From Zygnema cylindricum (taxonomy: Eukaryota > Streptophyta > Zygnematophyceae > Zygnematales > Zygnemataceae): DNA of 64,000 nt. Below, piece by piece: positions 35,601 through 46,730 of this stretch. The stretch spans positions 421,545 to 485,544 of the forward strand of contig JBBHKE010001577.1 of the NCBI GenBank assembly GCA_037447655.1. Reading direction: 5' to 3'. The notes beneath the pieces were generated by a model. It made no database searches, had not been told where the DNA came from, and saw only the letters and a list, made by a program, of their open reading frames with translations. Numbering within the stretch: position 1 is the stretch's first letter; every line of letters begins with the position of its first letter. The position numbers and the translations under genes are program-made.

Positions 35601-35941
35601 TTTGTCAATTCTGAAACGGTTGAAAAGAGTGGAAGAGATTTAGGTTTACTAGAATGATAGACTGGAAGCATGTTCTTTGAGGAAGAATAAAGATGAAGTG
35701 ATGTTGTGAGTCCAATTCTATGAATTCTGGTCAAATATTGTTCAGATGCTGGATCAATTTGACTGCGAAAACATTGTTGTACGGTGTGACAAGAATAACT
35801 TGTTTGACATGTTCCTATCTTTCCCGAACTTCTTGCAAACATGTTGCTGCTGGCGATTCTGGCGTCATCAAGAACAGCAGGATGTTTGAGAGGTTCATAA
35901 TTTGCTACCAGAGTAGCTTGGTAACATGCGGTTTGCAACAT
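32662..35941 (-). CDS. PAI: Phosphoribosylanthranilate isomerase, chloroplastic
   Basis: Catalyses the Amadori rearrangement of N-(5-phosphoribosyl)anthranilate to CdRP, a middle step of tryptophan synthesis in the plastid. Three exons on the minus strand: 35941-35321, 33392-33223, 32899-32662; 342 residues, phases close. Residues 1 to about 124 have no domain and are rich in Ser/Thr and basic residues, a long plastid transit region. The TIM-barrel enzyme follows: LVKICGVTNPEDAALAARAG (catalytic Cys), GSILWPHSKRSVS, EHVGVFVDE, LHGDNARLAVPQL, EWVLVDGLQGG (catalytic Asp), the phosphate-binding GWILAGGLNPSNVAEAV and GVDVSSGV. It ends SASNHVHS. Arabidopsis PAI1 is 275 residues; the extra length is N-terminal. 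Intron 1 (1.9 kb) holds at least two MITE copies. Convergent with RTF2. Confidence 0.96.
33781..33978. mobile_element. TA-flanked MITE copy 8 (subfamily B)
   Basis: Left end GCCCATTGCTATTAGAG and right end CTAATAGCGATGGGCAGTG followed by TA. The interior AAAATTAACTACAC is shared with the copy at 34271. It lies in PAI intron 1. Confidence 0.75.
34271..34441. mobile_element. TA-flanked MITE copy 9 (subfamily B)
   Basis: Left end CACCGGCCATCGCTATTAG and right end GATGGCGATGGGTAATG followed by TA. It shares the TTAACACTGTATGAAAATTAAC interior type with copy 8, from which it is about 290 bp away in the same intron. Confidence 0.75.
35200..35302. mobile_element. TA-flanked MITE right-end fragment
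   Basis: AATTAAAGTGATTAACC and then ACACAGTG followed by TA match the right half of copies 8 and 9. The left end is unclear. It lies just inside PAI intron 1 next to exon 1. Confidence 0.5.
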
Positions 35942-36286
35942 CGCCTTCTGCGGTTCTCAAAGGATGAGGACGATAGGGCGGCAAGGTGCCAATCAGCTCA
36001 GCGGGGATGGAAACAGCAGCAGCAGGCGCCAAATTTGAAGCTTGGAGGTTGGAACGGGGTACTGCACTAGATAAAGTACACAGTACAGTACAGTAGCAGA
36101 GCTAAAATGCGACGCGGCACGAGTTCACGTCATCCAAAAAGTGCGAATTGCGAACTTCTCCCACAGCTTCGCAACTTCACATCATCGGTACAGTAAGTGA
36201 ACATCTAATAGTGTGGGAGCTTTATGACGGTTATGGATATTATTTTAAAAACCTTGTAAATAAATAAGCTCAAATACCCATATCAA
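35942..36286. other. Interval upstream of PAI and the tRNA gene
   Basis: Should carry the PAI promoter. It has a GTACACAGTACAGTACAG cluster at about 36076 and becomes AT-rich toward the tRNA gene. Nothing coding is seen. Confidence 0.5.
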
Positions 36287-36359
36287 GATTCGTTGGTGTA
36301 GTTGGTTATCACATCAGTCTAACACACTGAAGGTCGCCGGATCGAGCCCGGCACGAATC
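36287..36359 (+). tRNA. tRNA-Val (anticodon AAC)
   Basis: A 73-nt cloverleaf. The acceptor arms GATTCGT and ACGAATC pair perfectly; the D arm is GTGTAGTTGGTTATCAC. The anticodon stem TCAGT/ACTGA carries loop CTAACAC with AAC at its centre. The T stem GCCGG/CCGGC encloses ATCGAGC. The first T-loop base is A instead of the usual T54, which also changes the B box to GGATCGAGCC. CAA lies immediately upstream and TTTT starts 4 nt after the gene, both usual for plant Pol III tRNA genes. No intron. Confidence 0.95.
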
Positions 36360-36362
36360 AAC

Positions 36363-36366
36363 TTTT
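36363..36366 (+). terminator. Pol III terminator of tRNA-Val
   Basis: TTTT four bases past the acceptor arm, the minimal Pol III stop signal. Confidence 0.75.
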
Positions 36367-36643
36367 GGTCTAACCAATGTGTTGCTTGCTTAGATTCTCG
36401 CTGATACGTGAAAGCCTTCCTTCAAAGTTCGAAGTTTTAAAATAGCAAAGTACCATACTCTTCATACCTGTGTTGTTACATGTAGGTATTTATTGTGCAA
36501 AAAAAAATGGAAACGTGGTGATCCTGCATTACGTTGCTATATGCCGCACAGTGACGGATTTTAATCGTGCGGTCGGTACGGCCTCACTGTCTTTCCGTAG
36601 GGCTAACAGTCGGCCCAGTTCGGTTGGGTTTAGTTCTGTGGTG

Positions 36644-36955
36644 GACCAAACCATAGTTCAAAAGTAGGCGTTTTTATGGTAGGCCTTTGGTCGACGCCTT
36701 CATCGTAAGTTGTGTTATGGGCTTTTCATGTCATCTTCTTAGATCGCTACTTTGATCAGCGACCGTCCGATCGTCCAAATCTGACGGTGTAAATACAATT
36801 TTTTGGTCCGAATGTTTTAATTGGTGCAATTTTTTGTCCGAATGTAGTAATTGGTCAAAATACAATATGGGTCTTAAGGTCATATTGTATGTTTTGCATA
36901 CAATAGGCATATTGTATGGGCCTACTTTCACCTACTTTTGAACTATGGACCAAAC
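36644..36955. mobile_element. hAT-like non-autonomous element with 8-bp target duplication
   Basis: Element 36652-36947 (296 bp) has 17-bp perfect inverted ends, CATAGTTCAAAAGTAGG and its complement. It is flanked by the exact direct repeat GACCAAAC at 36644-36651 and 36948-36955. An 8-bp duplication and CA...TG termini fit the hAT superfamily. The interior has no coding capacity and includes further inverted pieces such as ACAATATG/CATATTGT. Confidence 0.85.
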
Positions 36956-36959
36956 CGAA

Positions 36960-37457
36960 CGATTAGGTTTGAAATCAGTATTGAGATCTCCAAGCCAAGG
37001 ATAAACCGTTGGTTTTTGCCGAACTGCAGTTTTCAAACCGTTGAACCCTCCAAAGTCCTGAACAACCCTAGAAACGCTAAACTTTTCCAAGTCCCGAATT
37101 GACGTGTCGTCAAATTTAGCGTACTTTTTGTACTTATTCCGTGCATCAGTAGGATACTACGATGTCTTTTACGTGCGTTTATTTTTGTAGTTCTAGATTT
37201 TATGATAAGACCCGACGCATATAGACGATTTCCATAGTTTTGATCTTTAGTTGGGCGTAGTTTAAGGCTTTATCGTCTAGGTAAGTTTGTTGTGTTTCAA
37301 TAGTTTGGTTTTGTTGTACTTGCTTTCTTTCTTTCCTTTTAGGCTTTTCACGCATTTTTGTTATGTTTTTAGTCCTTTAGGATTTTGGTTCTTTAACCTT
37401 TGTTGGTCACCAATACTTTTTAGTGACAATCATGTTTTGTACTTTGATGGTATTACT
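36960..37457. other. No recognisable gene
   Basis: AT-rich sequence between the hAT-like element and the copia LTR. Only a short shadow frame is present. I see nothing to annotate. Confidence 0.4.
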
Positions 37458-38347
37458 TGTAATTCTGTGACCTCCATTGGCACACAGAATGTCGTGCTTA
37501 TGTGAAGCCTCTAGGATATTATTTGCACTTTTGACTTTGGCCTAGAATAAGTCCCACCCTGGGATGCAAAAACTTCAACCGATTACACCTTTGTGTAGCA
37601 TGGACTCCCCTGAGTCCGCAACAAAAAGAATCACTAAAAGTTGGCATATAAATAGAAGTGCTCTTTGTGAAGGAGGCTGAAACCCAAGAAATATTCTAAG
37701 TCCTAAACTACCTCTCTAAGCTTACTACTAGAGTACCTATCCAATCAAAAGATTGTAAGGTACAAGAAGGTACACGTACCGCTGTACTTTTTATACGGCC
37801 ATAGTAAGACATGGCCGCAGCGTTGACGCGTGTTAGTTCCTGAACCGAAGTTGCTCCCTCCGCGATACCCGCTGTCCAATCATCCCTCACCACGTGTTAC
37901 ACATATGCTCAGCAAACTACCAAAAACCACTCTGAAAATCCGGCTCCTCCGCGAGCTGTCGATCGCGAACGACTTTTAATTTCGTCCGTCAAAATTCGAT
38001 GTCGTTTCGTGCGGTCCCGCACGTTTCATGTTCACTTCGTCCTGTAATATGTTAAATGAAGTATGCTGACGCGTTACATTATAAAATATGTATCAAACCC
38101 AAAATATATATCGTTTCATCAAGACCTACCGGATAAGGTTGATGGCTACGCCATACGACAGTCTATCCGGATGTCACAGGATGTCCCACTAGTGATCGCC
38201 TAAATTTTGCATGAAACTAAAACTTATGCTCTGTCTCCTTGCCTGTATGGGGCAACCATGGCTGCCTGGAAGTCCTTAGTGACTACCACAAGTATGAGGG
38301 TTGTTGGAAGACCAAAAAAGTAAGACTATAAAATACCTTTTTCAACA
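37458..38347 (-). repeat. 3' LTR of copia-1
   Basis: 890 bp, TG...CA ends, read on the minus strand from 38347. It holds CGTATAAAAAG, a likely TATA region, beside GTAC-containing inverted motifs. It also holds an antisense tRNA-like module at about 38123-38196. Confidence 0.85.
38123..38196 (+). other. tRNA-like module in copia-1 3' LTR
   Basis: Contains GACCTACCGGATAAGG followed by TGATGGCTACGCCAT. This resembles the D arm and anticodon arm of plant tRNA-Arg(ACG), whose D region carries TGGATAAGG. It is antisense to the LTR. The T arm is decayed. Matching modules lie at 45388, 43067 (minus), 43929 (minus) and 57248. Confidence 0.5.
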
Positions 38348-38360
38348 CTCCCATTATTTT

Positions 38361-41300
38361 CTAGTCTAGCTTTTGCTTCAGCCCACATTTCTCCCTACAA
38401 AATATCAAATTGGGAGAAGGTACTAGTTTAGTCATCATATCTGCTACCATCTCTCCAGCTGGTCTATATTCCAAACTAATTATTTTATCCTCAACCTTTT
38501 CTCTAACAAAGCACAAACAAATATCCATATGCTTTGCTTTAAAGTGATGCTTAAGATTTGTTGCAATTGGAATCGCACCTTAATTGTCACAAAATATCTT
38601 TTGCACTCTATTTTTCATATATCCCAATTCTTGAAGCAAAGATTTCACCCACATTAATTCTTTCATAGCGGAACAAGAGGCCATATACTCAACCTCCATG
38701 GTGGACTGAGCAATCACCTTTTGTTGCTTGGTGCTCCAACAGCAAGCTCCATTCCCAACATATAACACAGTCCCATAAGTACACCTCCTTATCAGAGCAT
38801 CCCCATAACTGGCAACACTCCAAGTGGTGATGTCAGTATTATCCCCTCCCAAATGCAGCCATAGATATTTTGTTCCTATCAAGTACCGCATGACCCTTAT
38901 GGCTGCTTCCCAATATTTTTTCCTAGGATCATTCAGACTCCTACTTAATACTCCCACAGATGCTGCTATATCAGGACGAGTACAATTCATAAAATAGATC
39001 AAGCTACCGACAACCTATCTGTACAGAATAGTTTGCATGAACTTACTTTCCTCAAGTCCTAACTCATTATCCAAGATGAAGATTCCCTCTTCTGAGCTCC
39101 CCTTATTTCCCTTTTTTGAGTCCATTAGAGTCGTACAACTATTTGCATTATCCATTTGAAATTTTTCCAGCATATTTCTAATTGCTTTTTTTTTAGTTTA
39201 GTCTAATTGTTTTCTTTTCATTATCCCTCTCCATCTGAATTCCCAAAACATACTTTGCCTCCCCCAAATCTTTCATTTCAAATCTACTCTTTAGACCTTT
39301 TTTGAATTTATTAATTTTCTCCATTGATTTACTCAAAATAAGCAAATCATCAACATATATGGCAATGAAAATTATACCTTCCTCATTCTCAAATAAGGTA
39401 ATGGAATGATCCGAACTGATTCGAATATATCCCAAACTCGTAAAAAACTCGTCCAGCTTCTTGTTCCATTGGCGTGGAGCTTACTTTAATCCATAAAGGG
39501 ACTTTATCAATCTCCACACCTTACTTTCTTCTCCTTTCTCCACAAATCCTTCCGGTTGTCCCATGAAGATATCTTCTTCCAATTCTCCGTGTGAGAAAGC
39601 GGTTTTGATATCCATTTGGTGCACTTCTATGTCATCCGGTGCCGCTAGACTAAGTAGAATCCGGACAGAGGGAAATCTAACTACCGGAGCAAAGGTCTCT
39701 TTATAATCGATTCCCTTCTTTTGTGGAAACCCCTTTGCCACCAATCTGGCCTTGTATTGCTCAATAGTATTATCCAGATTGTGCTTCAACATAAATACCC
39801 ACTTACATCCTATTAGCTTTCTATCTGGAGGACATCCACCAACTCCCATGTGTTTGCTTCCATAATGGAAGCCATCTCATCATTAATAGCTGTCACCCAT
39901 CTACTATGTTCCGAACTATTAACTGCTTCCAAATAAGTCTGGGGTTTGCTCAAATGTGACAGCTTAGTTACCTTATTTTTCACTTGTCCTTCTTGAAGTC
40001 TCTTGTTGCTTCTCCTTCCTCCTTCAAATTGCGACGCTGGGATGGAAGGTAATCTTGAGTTTCTCCAAACAACTTCAATTTCTCCCCTATCGTTGGAGTC
40101 CATCTCTAGACGTTCATCGGCCATTTCCGGTCTCTCCTCGTTTTCTTCCTCGGTTTGAACCGAATGTTTTGACTCCAAGAGAGGGTCACTCTCGGTCAAT
40201 TTTTTCTCTTCCTCTGCAAGGTCAGGCTGAACCGAAGTTCGGTTAGAAGAATCTGAATGTAACTCATTTTCGGATTCAATTATAATTCAAACCGGTTTAA
40301 TTGTTTTTAAAAAGATCTATGGACTTTCCTTCATTCATAACTACCAAGTGTTTTACTAGAATTATGTCTTCTCTTCCAAGATTATAAACTCTTTACCCCT
40401 TTACATTTTCATCATACCGAAGTAAGTATCCCAACTTTCCACTTGTATCTAACTTCCAATCAGATTTTTCTGTGTTTAAACTAAATACTTGACTTCCAAA
40501 CACCTTTAAGTGTGGAATATTAGGTTTTTTCCCGGTCCATCTTTCATAAGGTGTTTGTTCTTTTACCGCCGAGGTAAGGAATCTATTTTTGAGATAGTAA
40601 TCATAATTCATAGCTTCTGCCCAAAAAAAATTTATTATATTTTTATCTGTCAACATACTATGGGCACTATCACTTAATGTCCGATTTAATCTCTCGGCAA
40701 CACCGTTTTGTTCTGGGTTTTTTGGGACATTCTTTTGGTGTTGAACCCCTTCCCCATTCAAGTAATTCTGAAACTCATGAGAAGTGAATCCCCCCCGATT
40801 ATCACTCCTCACTCTCTTTATAGGTGTCTCATGAAGCTTTTCACTCCATGCTTTATACTCCTTAAAATAAGCCGAAGCCTCAGATTTGTTTTTCAAGAAA
40901 TATACTATAGAGTATCTAGACCAATCATCATTGATAGTGAGCATAAATCTTTTCCCTCCAACTGATGGCACTTTGGCCAGTCCCCATTTGTCAGTATGAA
41001 CCAAGTCTAAAGCCTTTTCACCCTTATATGTTGCGACTTTTGGAAAAATCAATCTATGGGCTTTTCGTTGAGCACGCCCACTACAATCATCCAAAGTCTC
41101 ATTATCTCCAAAATGTATTCCCTCAACTACACCAATTTTCTTCATTTCCTTCAATCTATCTAGATGCACATGACCCAATATTTTATGCCACATCATCAAA
41201 TCAGTTACACAAGCATAGAAAATTCCCGTCTTTCTATCACTCAAATTCAGCCTAAACATTCCTTTGTTACCTTTTTCAGTTGTGAAGTACACTTCATTCT

Positions 41301-41616
41301 CATAACTAGCAACAAAGACTCCATTCTTAGTACTAGTCTCAAAACCCTTATCATCTAAGACCGACGTAGAGATAAGATTCTTGTTCAACTTTGGAATAAA
41401 AAGTACATCAGAGAAAGTGACTATAGATGTCTTACCATCAACTAAGACTCTTAGATCTACTGATCCCACTAAATTAGTGGTCACTATTCTCCCATCCCTA
41501 TACTCTATCTCTATAGTAGGGATCTTTCTCATTTTGGTAAACAATGGTTTCTCTCTATACATATACAAAGAGGCTCCTGAATTAATGATCCATCCTTTTT
41601 CAGGAGGTTCTTTCAC
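38361..41616 (-). pseudogene. copia-1 pol relic: protease, integrase, RT, RNase H
   Basis: The 40393-41616 frame has a protease motif WIINSGAS, with Asn where the catalytic Asp (DSG) normally stands. Next is a GAG-pre-integrase zinc region WHKILGHVHLDRL, with one Cys of the CxxC pair lost, then integrase with VHTDKWG, RSDNRGGF and PEQNGVAERLNRT. The RT follows in separate frames (39481-39849 with KARLVAKGF and MDIKTAFSHGELEE; 39193-39435 with YVDDLL). RNase H (38580-39002: TRPDIAASVGVLSR, EYMASCSAMKELMW) is cut by a stop after FCDN. Frames change between blocks, so no full polyprotein can be made. Confidence 0.9.
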
Positions 41617-42709
41617 TCCAACGAAAGCACACTTTTACCTCCTTAGAACCTCCGGCTCACCTTTCACCTCCAACTCCTCTTTGAGGAGAAGTTCTCTATC
41701 GTCATCATCGGAGTCCTCTCCTATGACTTTTGTCGCCACAAATGCCTTCTTTTGCGGCCGGTTTTCCAATCGGCTCCTCCTTCAATCTCAACTCCGTCAA
41801 CTTAGTGAACTCCGCTATGTAGTGTCCGGCTTCTTACAAAAACGGCAAAGCCCCTTCAGAGCCCTTGGTCCAAATGCGTCATGATTCCCTTTTCCTCCTC
41901 CACCAAAGTTCCCATAATGTTTCTTGGAATCCTTATCCCCCCAGTTAGTTCCAGCAGCCTATGCTGAACACTTTTTCCTCCCCTACGAATCTCAATTGTG
42001 CTTTCCCGAACAAAAATCATCCCCACAACGAAGTTCCAGATCCAAGATGATCTGACAAATCCTAAACCCTCTTAACAATGTTCTCATAATCATCTGGGAG
42101 TTTCATTAACAAAGTATTTACCTTCTCTTTCTTGGTGTCCCTTTTCCCTGCACTCTCCAACTCCATGAATAATCCAGCCAAGTCATTACAAAAATCTAAC
42201 ATTTTTCCCCTTTTGTACACATATGCTTGTACCTTCACATTTGCTAGCTACTGCTGCAGAATCATACCACTCTTGTAAATGTTGAAAAGAGTTTCCCACA
42301 ACTCGTCTGCCCTATCCACATGAAGATGAGGTGTAGCCACTCCTTGAGTAAGACGCCCCAGAATAAAATGAGTCGCCACAGTATTGTTGAAATCCCAAAT
42401 TTCAGTATCATTCGCCTCAATTTTCTAAATATCTGCTACTAGAGTCGATCCAGTAGCCATCGGTGTGAGTTTCTCTTTCCCCTTCTCCTTCGTTGTGTCC
42501 AACACGATGCTTTCTCCAACATCCTCTACCTCCTCTACCCCCACAGATCCTCTTGTGAACCGGGATCCTCCAAACCCTGAGGGACTCCCAATATTTGCGG
42601 ATGGCCGACGCACACGACCACTTACAATGCCCCATAACCGTTTTTCAAACAAAACACCCCTTATTATTGTTTCCCAATAAATGAACCGTGTTCCATTTGT
42701 TGAAATCAC
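41617..42709 (-). pseudogene. copia-1 gag relic
   Basis: Minus-strand pieces show the UBN2-type gag pattern (VATHFILGRLTQGV, DELWETLFNIYKSG, LLMKLPDDYENIV) and a zinc-knuckle start CRFCKKP near 41850. Several stops and frame changes interrupt it. Confidence 0.75.
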
Positions 42710-42836
42710 TATATTTAGGCGAGGTATTTTCTAGGTCTTAAATAGTTAAAATAATTAAAAGAAAAGCACAGGCAGCCTGCCTCCACCTTCTCTCTCTAGC
42801 CCCCATACTTGTTGTAGTCACTGAAAGAGAGAAAGG

Positions 42837-43785
42837 TGTTGAAAATAAAAAGGTATTTTGTAGTCTCTCTTGTGACCTTACTGCAGCCCTCATACTTCTC
42901 GTAGTCACTAAGGACCTGGAGGCAGCCATGGCTGCCTCAAGCAGCTCATGAGACAGGCAGATCACTAGAATTGTTTTTGCAAAACATAGGCTGTCAGCTG
43001 TGGGAATCGATCCATGGACCTTTGGATGACCCGGTATGGACTAGCCGTGCGCCTTATCCAATAGGTCTTGGGGGAGTGATACAAGTATACAACGCGAAAT
43101 TTATTTAAAGATGTACGGCGCCGGATATTCCCTTTTAAACAAATGACGCGACATATCGGTTCGCACGAAATCGGACCGCACGAAATATCCGAATCGACAT
43201 GTAATTTCGACGGACGAAATCAAATGTCCGTATCTGATCGAACAACTCACAGTGGAGCCAGAATGCCGGAATAGAAGTTTGGCGGTTTGCGGACCAGATG
43301 TCGACGGATGACACGTGGCAATATATGGTTGGACAGCGAATATTGCGGGAGGAGCAACTACGGCCCTGAAACTGACACGCGTCAGCGGACCGGCCATGCC
43401 GTACTATGGACATACAAGAAGTACAGCGGTACCTGTACCTTCTTGTACTTAACAGTCATATGATTTGTCTAGTACCTTAGTAATAAGTTTAGAGAGGTAG
43501 CTTAGGACTTAGAATATTTTTGGTTTTTTAGCCTCTTTCTGAGAGTGCACCTGTATTTATAGACCAACTTTGGTCAGCTATAACTTAATGCTCAGGTGAG
43601 CAAATTCAGTGATTCTTTTTGCTGCGGACTCAGGAGAGTCCAGTCTACGCAGAGGTGTAGTAGGTCAGAGTTTTTGCGTGCCCGGGTGGCACTTATTCAC
43701 TGCCAAAGTCAAAATTGCAAATATTATCCTTGAGGCTTTATATAAGCTAGACATTCTGTGGACCAATGGAGGTCACAGAGTTTCA
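42837..43785 (+). repeat. Plus-oriented LTR nested in copia-1
   Basis: Begins TGTTGAAAATAAAAAGG after the purine run GAAAGAGAGAAAGG and ends ACAGAGTTTCA. It is the reverse complement of the copia-1 LTRs along its length (about 949 bp) but diverged. A PPT-like run before it suggests it was a 3' LTR of a plus-strand relative. It carries a tRNA-like module in antisense. Confidence 0.75.
42994..43067 (-). other. tRNA-like module in nested LTR
   Basis: On the minus strand: GACCTATTGGATAAGGCG, then GGCTAGTCC, then a T-arm-like GGATCGATTCC. This is the copy closest to a tRNA-Arg D arm plus B box. The anticodon arm does not pair well, so it is not a working tRNA gene. Confidence 0.5.
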
Positions 43786-44667
43786 AAAAGGCGGTGGAGC
43801 CATGACTACCTCAGCTCCATAGGCATGACTAAAGAGTGACCTAAGTCACTCTCAACAAAAAGGTTGAGTCCAACAGAACTGGAACCTCTGACCGCTAAAG
43901 CGAGGCGTAGCCGTCAGCTCTTACCGGTCTGTCGTAATAGTCCGTTAGGATACATAGGGTTTGATAGCCATTTAAACATTAGTTAGATCATTAATCTGAT
44001 TAACGGAATAACAAATTAAGTAACTAGTTGGGATTTAGTGCGCACGAAACAAATATACTGAACATTTGTTATTTTAACGACGAACATTAAAAGTCGGTTT
44101 GGATCCGACGGCCCGCATCATCGCCGGGATCCTAGAATGGCCGTCTTGGCGGTTTTCAGATGTGACATGATCTGTCGATACGTGGCAAAATATCATTAGG
44201 AAGCGGGAATCTCGCAGAGCATGAGGACAAGTTCAAAGGAGACAGACGTCCCCTCCATGGCGTTGTCGTACACCAGCCGTACAGAAAGTACATCGGTCGT
44301 AGTATCTTTCTATACTATACAGTCTTCTCATTCGTTCGTGCATCAGTAGATAGGGATTGTGAGAGTGGTTTAGGAGGTTGTCGCCTCTCTTCCAACAAGC
44401 TTGTATAAATATTGGCATGTTTGCCATTTTATAATTTTTAATTGTCTAGTTGGGCATTTTCAGTGATTTTTTTGTTGTGGACTCAAGGGAGTCCAGACTA
44501 CACAAGGGTGCAGTTAGATTGTCTATTTGCCTGCTTGGGTAGCATTGATCCAAATAAAAAGAGGGCTAGCCAAAAGCGATCTAGAGGCTTCTTGAATTCA
44601 GTGATCCTATTGGGGACACAGAATTGCACCATTGAAAACGGGCATCGTAGAGGGTGGGCCTGTAACA
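43786..44667 (+). repeat. Second plus-oriented, diverged LTR fragment
   Basis: Carries the same LTR landmarks in the same order as the neighbouring plus LTR: an antisense tRNA-like stretch, a GTACAGAAAGTAC motif, GTGGACTCAAGGGAGTCCAG, and the end CTGTAACA. It is diverged and partly rearranged. Confidence 0.55.
43856..43929 (-). other. tRNA-like module in second nested LTR
   Basis: On the minus strand: GACCGGTAAGAGC, then GACGGCTACGCC, then GGTTCCAGTTCTGTTGGA, where TCCA and TGGA can form a short T-type stem. It is antisense to the LTR, like the other copies. Confidence 0.4.
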
Positions 44668-45613
44668 TGTAATTCCGTGACCTCCATTGGTACATAGAAT
44701 GTCCAGTTTATGTGAATCCTGTAGTAGAGTATTTGCACTTTTGACTTTGGCATAGAATAAGTCTCACACTGGGACGCAAAAACGTTGACCAACTACACCG
44801 CTGTGTAGCGTGGACTCTCGAGTCTGCAGCAAAAGGAATCATTGAAATTGCTCCTCGAGCATTTAGTTATGGCTGACCAAAGTTGGCCTATAAATACAAG
44901 TGTTCTCTGGGAGACAGGCTGAAACCCAAGAAATATTCTAATTCCTAAACTACCTCTCAAATCCTACTACTAGAATACCTATCCAATCAAAAGACTGTAA
45001 GATACAAGAAGGTACAGGTACCGTTGTACTTCTTGTACGATCATAGTACAGCCTGGCCGATCCGCTAACGCGTGTCAGTTCCTGAATTAAAGTAGCTCCC
45101 TCTGCAATACCCGCTGTCCAATCATCCCTCGTCACGTATCACCCGCCGACATATGTTCAACAAACCGCCAAAAACCACTCCGGAAAATCCGGCTCCTCCC
45201 CGAGTCGTCAATCGCTAACGACTTTCAATTTCGTCCGTCGAAATTCAATGTCGTTTCGTGCGGTACTTTATTTCGTGTGGTCCCGCACGTTTCATGTTCA
45301 CTTCGTCCCGTAATATGTTAAATGAAGTATGCCGACGCGTTACATTATAAATATTAATCAAACCCAAAATGTATATCGTTTCATCAAGACCTACCAGATA
45401 AGGTTGATGACTACGCCATACGGCAGTCTATCCGGAGGTCACCGTATATCCTACTTGTGATCGCCTAAACTTTTCATGAAACTAAAACTTCTGCTCTGTC
45501 TTGTTGCCTGCATGGGGCAGCCATGGCTGCCTGTAGGTCCTCAGTGACTACGACAAGTATGAGGGCTGCTGGAAGACAAAAAAAAACAAGACTATAAAAT
45601 ACCTTTTTCAACA
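44668..45613 (-). repeat. 5' LTR of copia-1
   Basis: 946 bp, same orientation and ends as the 37458-38347 LTR. It shares GTACAAGAAGGTACAGGTAC and the GCAGCCATGGCTGC palindrome near its start. The two LTRs have diverged visibly, so the insertion is old. Confidence 0.85.
45388..45461 (+). other. tRNA-like module in copia-1 5' LTR
   Basis: GACCTACCAGATAAGG, then TGATGACTACGCCAT, at the same distance from the LTR start as in the 3' LTR. Confidence 0.45.
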
Positions 45614-46730
45614 TTAATGTACCATTGCGCTCTTGGAAGTAAAATATTTTCACTTTATGATAAGTTATCAAACCGGGTTTGCTCATGTTTTGATCGAACC
45701 GAACCAATAGTGTTTTGAAAATCGATCAAACCGAGCCATTGGGGTTGAAATAGTTAGCAAACTTCGTTAGGCGAACTGGTAAAAGACCAGTTTATTTTGG
45801 ATTGGCTCGAAACGATTTTGGGTGGCAAAACGAAATCAATTTTATTTTACAATATTGAAATTTTGACGTCGAGCATTTTAGTGATTTGAGCGTCGCGCCA
45901 TTTTTATTTCAAAAAGTACAGTCACGATTCAAGAAGCATTATTTTTGTAGTGTTGTGTATCGATGAGAATTTGTCGATAATCGATATGGGTCTTTTTACG
46001 ATAGCCGATAATTAATATATTGGTACAATATATCGTTACCGGCGTTATCGTTGATAAATGACCGATATTTATTGATTATTCTTGGTGATAACACCAATAT
46101 CGATAACTATCGGCAATATTTGTACGGGACGTACAAATAAATGTACAGCAGTACACTCAAATGTACATGTTATTCCTCAGACGCGTCGCAGACCCCCTTC
46201 CCCCCGATTTCGGTAAAAATCTTGATATTTCTTTCATTATTTCTAATTTAAGGGGGTTTTACTTGGGTACCCCTTCTAAAATGTCCTTTTGAGTGTTATT
46301 TTTTTATAAAATGGCAGTTAATGGCGGCAGTCTGGCATATTTGTTCGTCTTCTTTGTTCGTCTCTTCGTCTCGTTTTCAAAAAAGTTATATTTTACAAAT
46401 TTACAATGTAATTTATTTTTTTCGTTTCGGTACTATAATTTTAGAACTATAAAGTATTATTTGAAGGGAATTGCTAATCGCAAAGACTATTTTTGCTGCG
46501 TGCAGGTAGATGTCAGAAATTGTACATCTAGAGTACAGTTTCATACAAGCTACGTACCTTTAAGTTCAGATTTGACGGTAAATCCGTTGAACAAATTTGA
46601 CTGGCAAAATATTGTCACGGCGGTTAAAAAGTTGTTGCGCTTGCGAACGTCAACTGTCATATAAAAAAACAATTCCCACGGCCGGCGCAGGTTTACTGTA
46701 ACAAAACTGCAGCAGCCAGATATAAGTAAA
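45614..46730. other. Repeat-derived spacer
   Basis: 45955-46130 is rich in ATCGATA motifs, some inverted. 46470-46720 repeats the subterminal sequence of the MULE-like element next to it (ACGGTAAATCCGTTGAAC, CGGTTAAAAAGTTG). No gene is seen. Confidence 0.55.

Larger units (their letters stand above)
37458..45613 (-). mobile_element. Degenerate Ty1-copia retrotransposon (copia-1) with nested LTRs
   Basis: Two LTRs in the same (minus) orientation bound it, 44668-45613 (5') and 37458-38347 (3'). Both start TGTTGAAAAAGG and end ATTACA. The flanks TTACT (37453-37457) and TTAAT (45614-45618) differ by one base and are probably the 5-bp target duplication. The purine tract GAAAATAATGGGAG stands directly before the 3' LTR. 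Gag-pol relics lie at 38361-42709 in the order gag, protease, integrase, RT, RNase H, which defines copia. The part between the 5' LTR and gag is filled by two plus-oriented LTRs. Confidence 0.85.

Noticed and set aside
42994-43067. Functional tRNA gene
   Set aside because: A- and B-box-like sequences are present, but the acceptor and anticodon stems do not pair; described instead as a tRNA-like LTR module.
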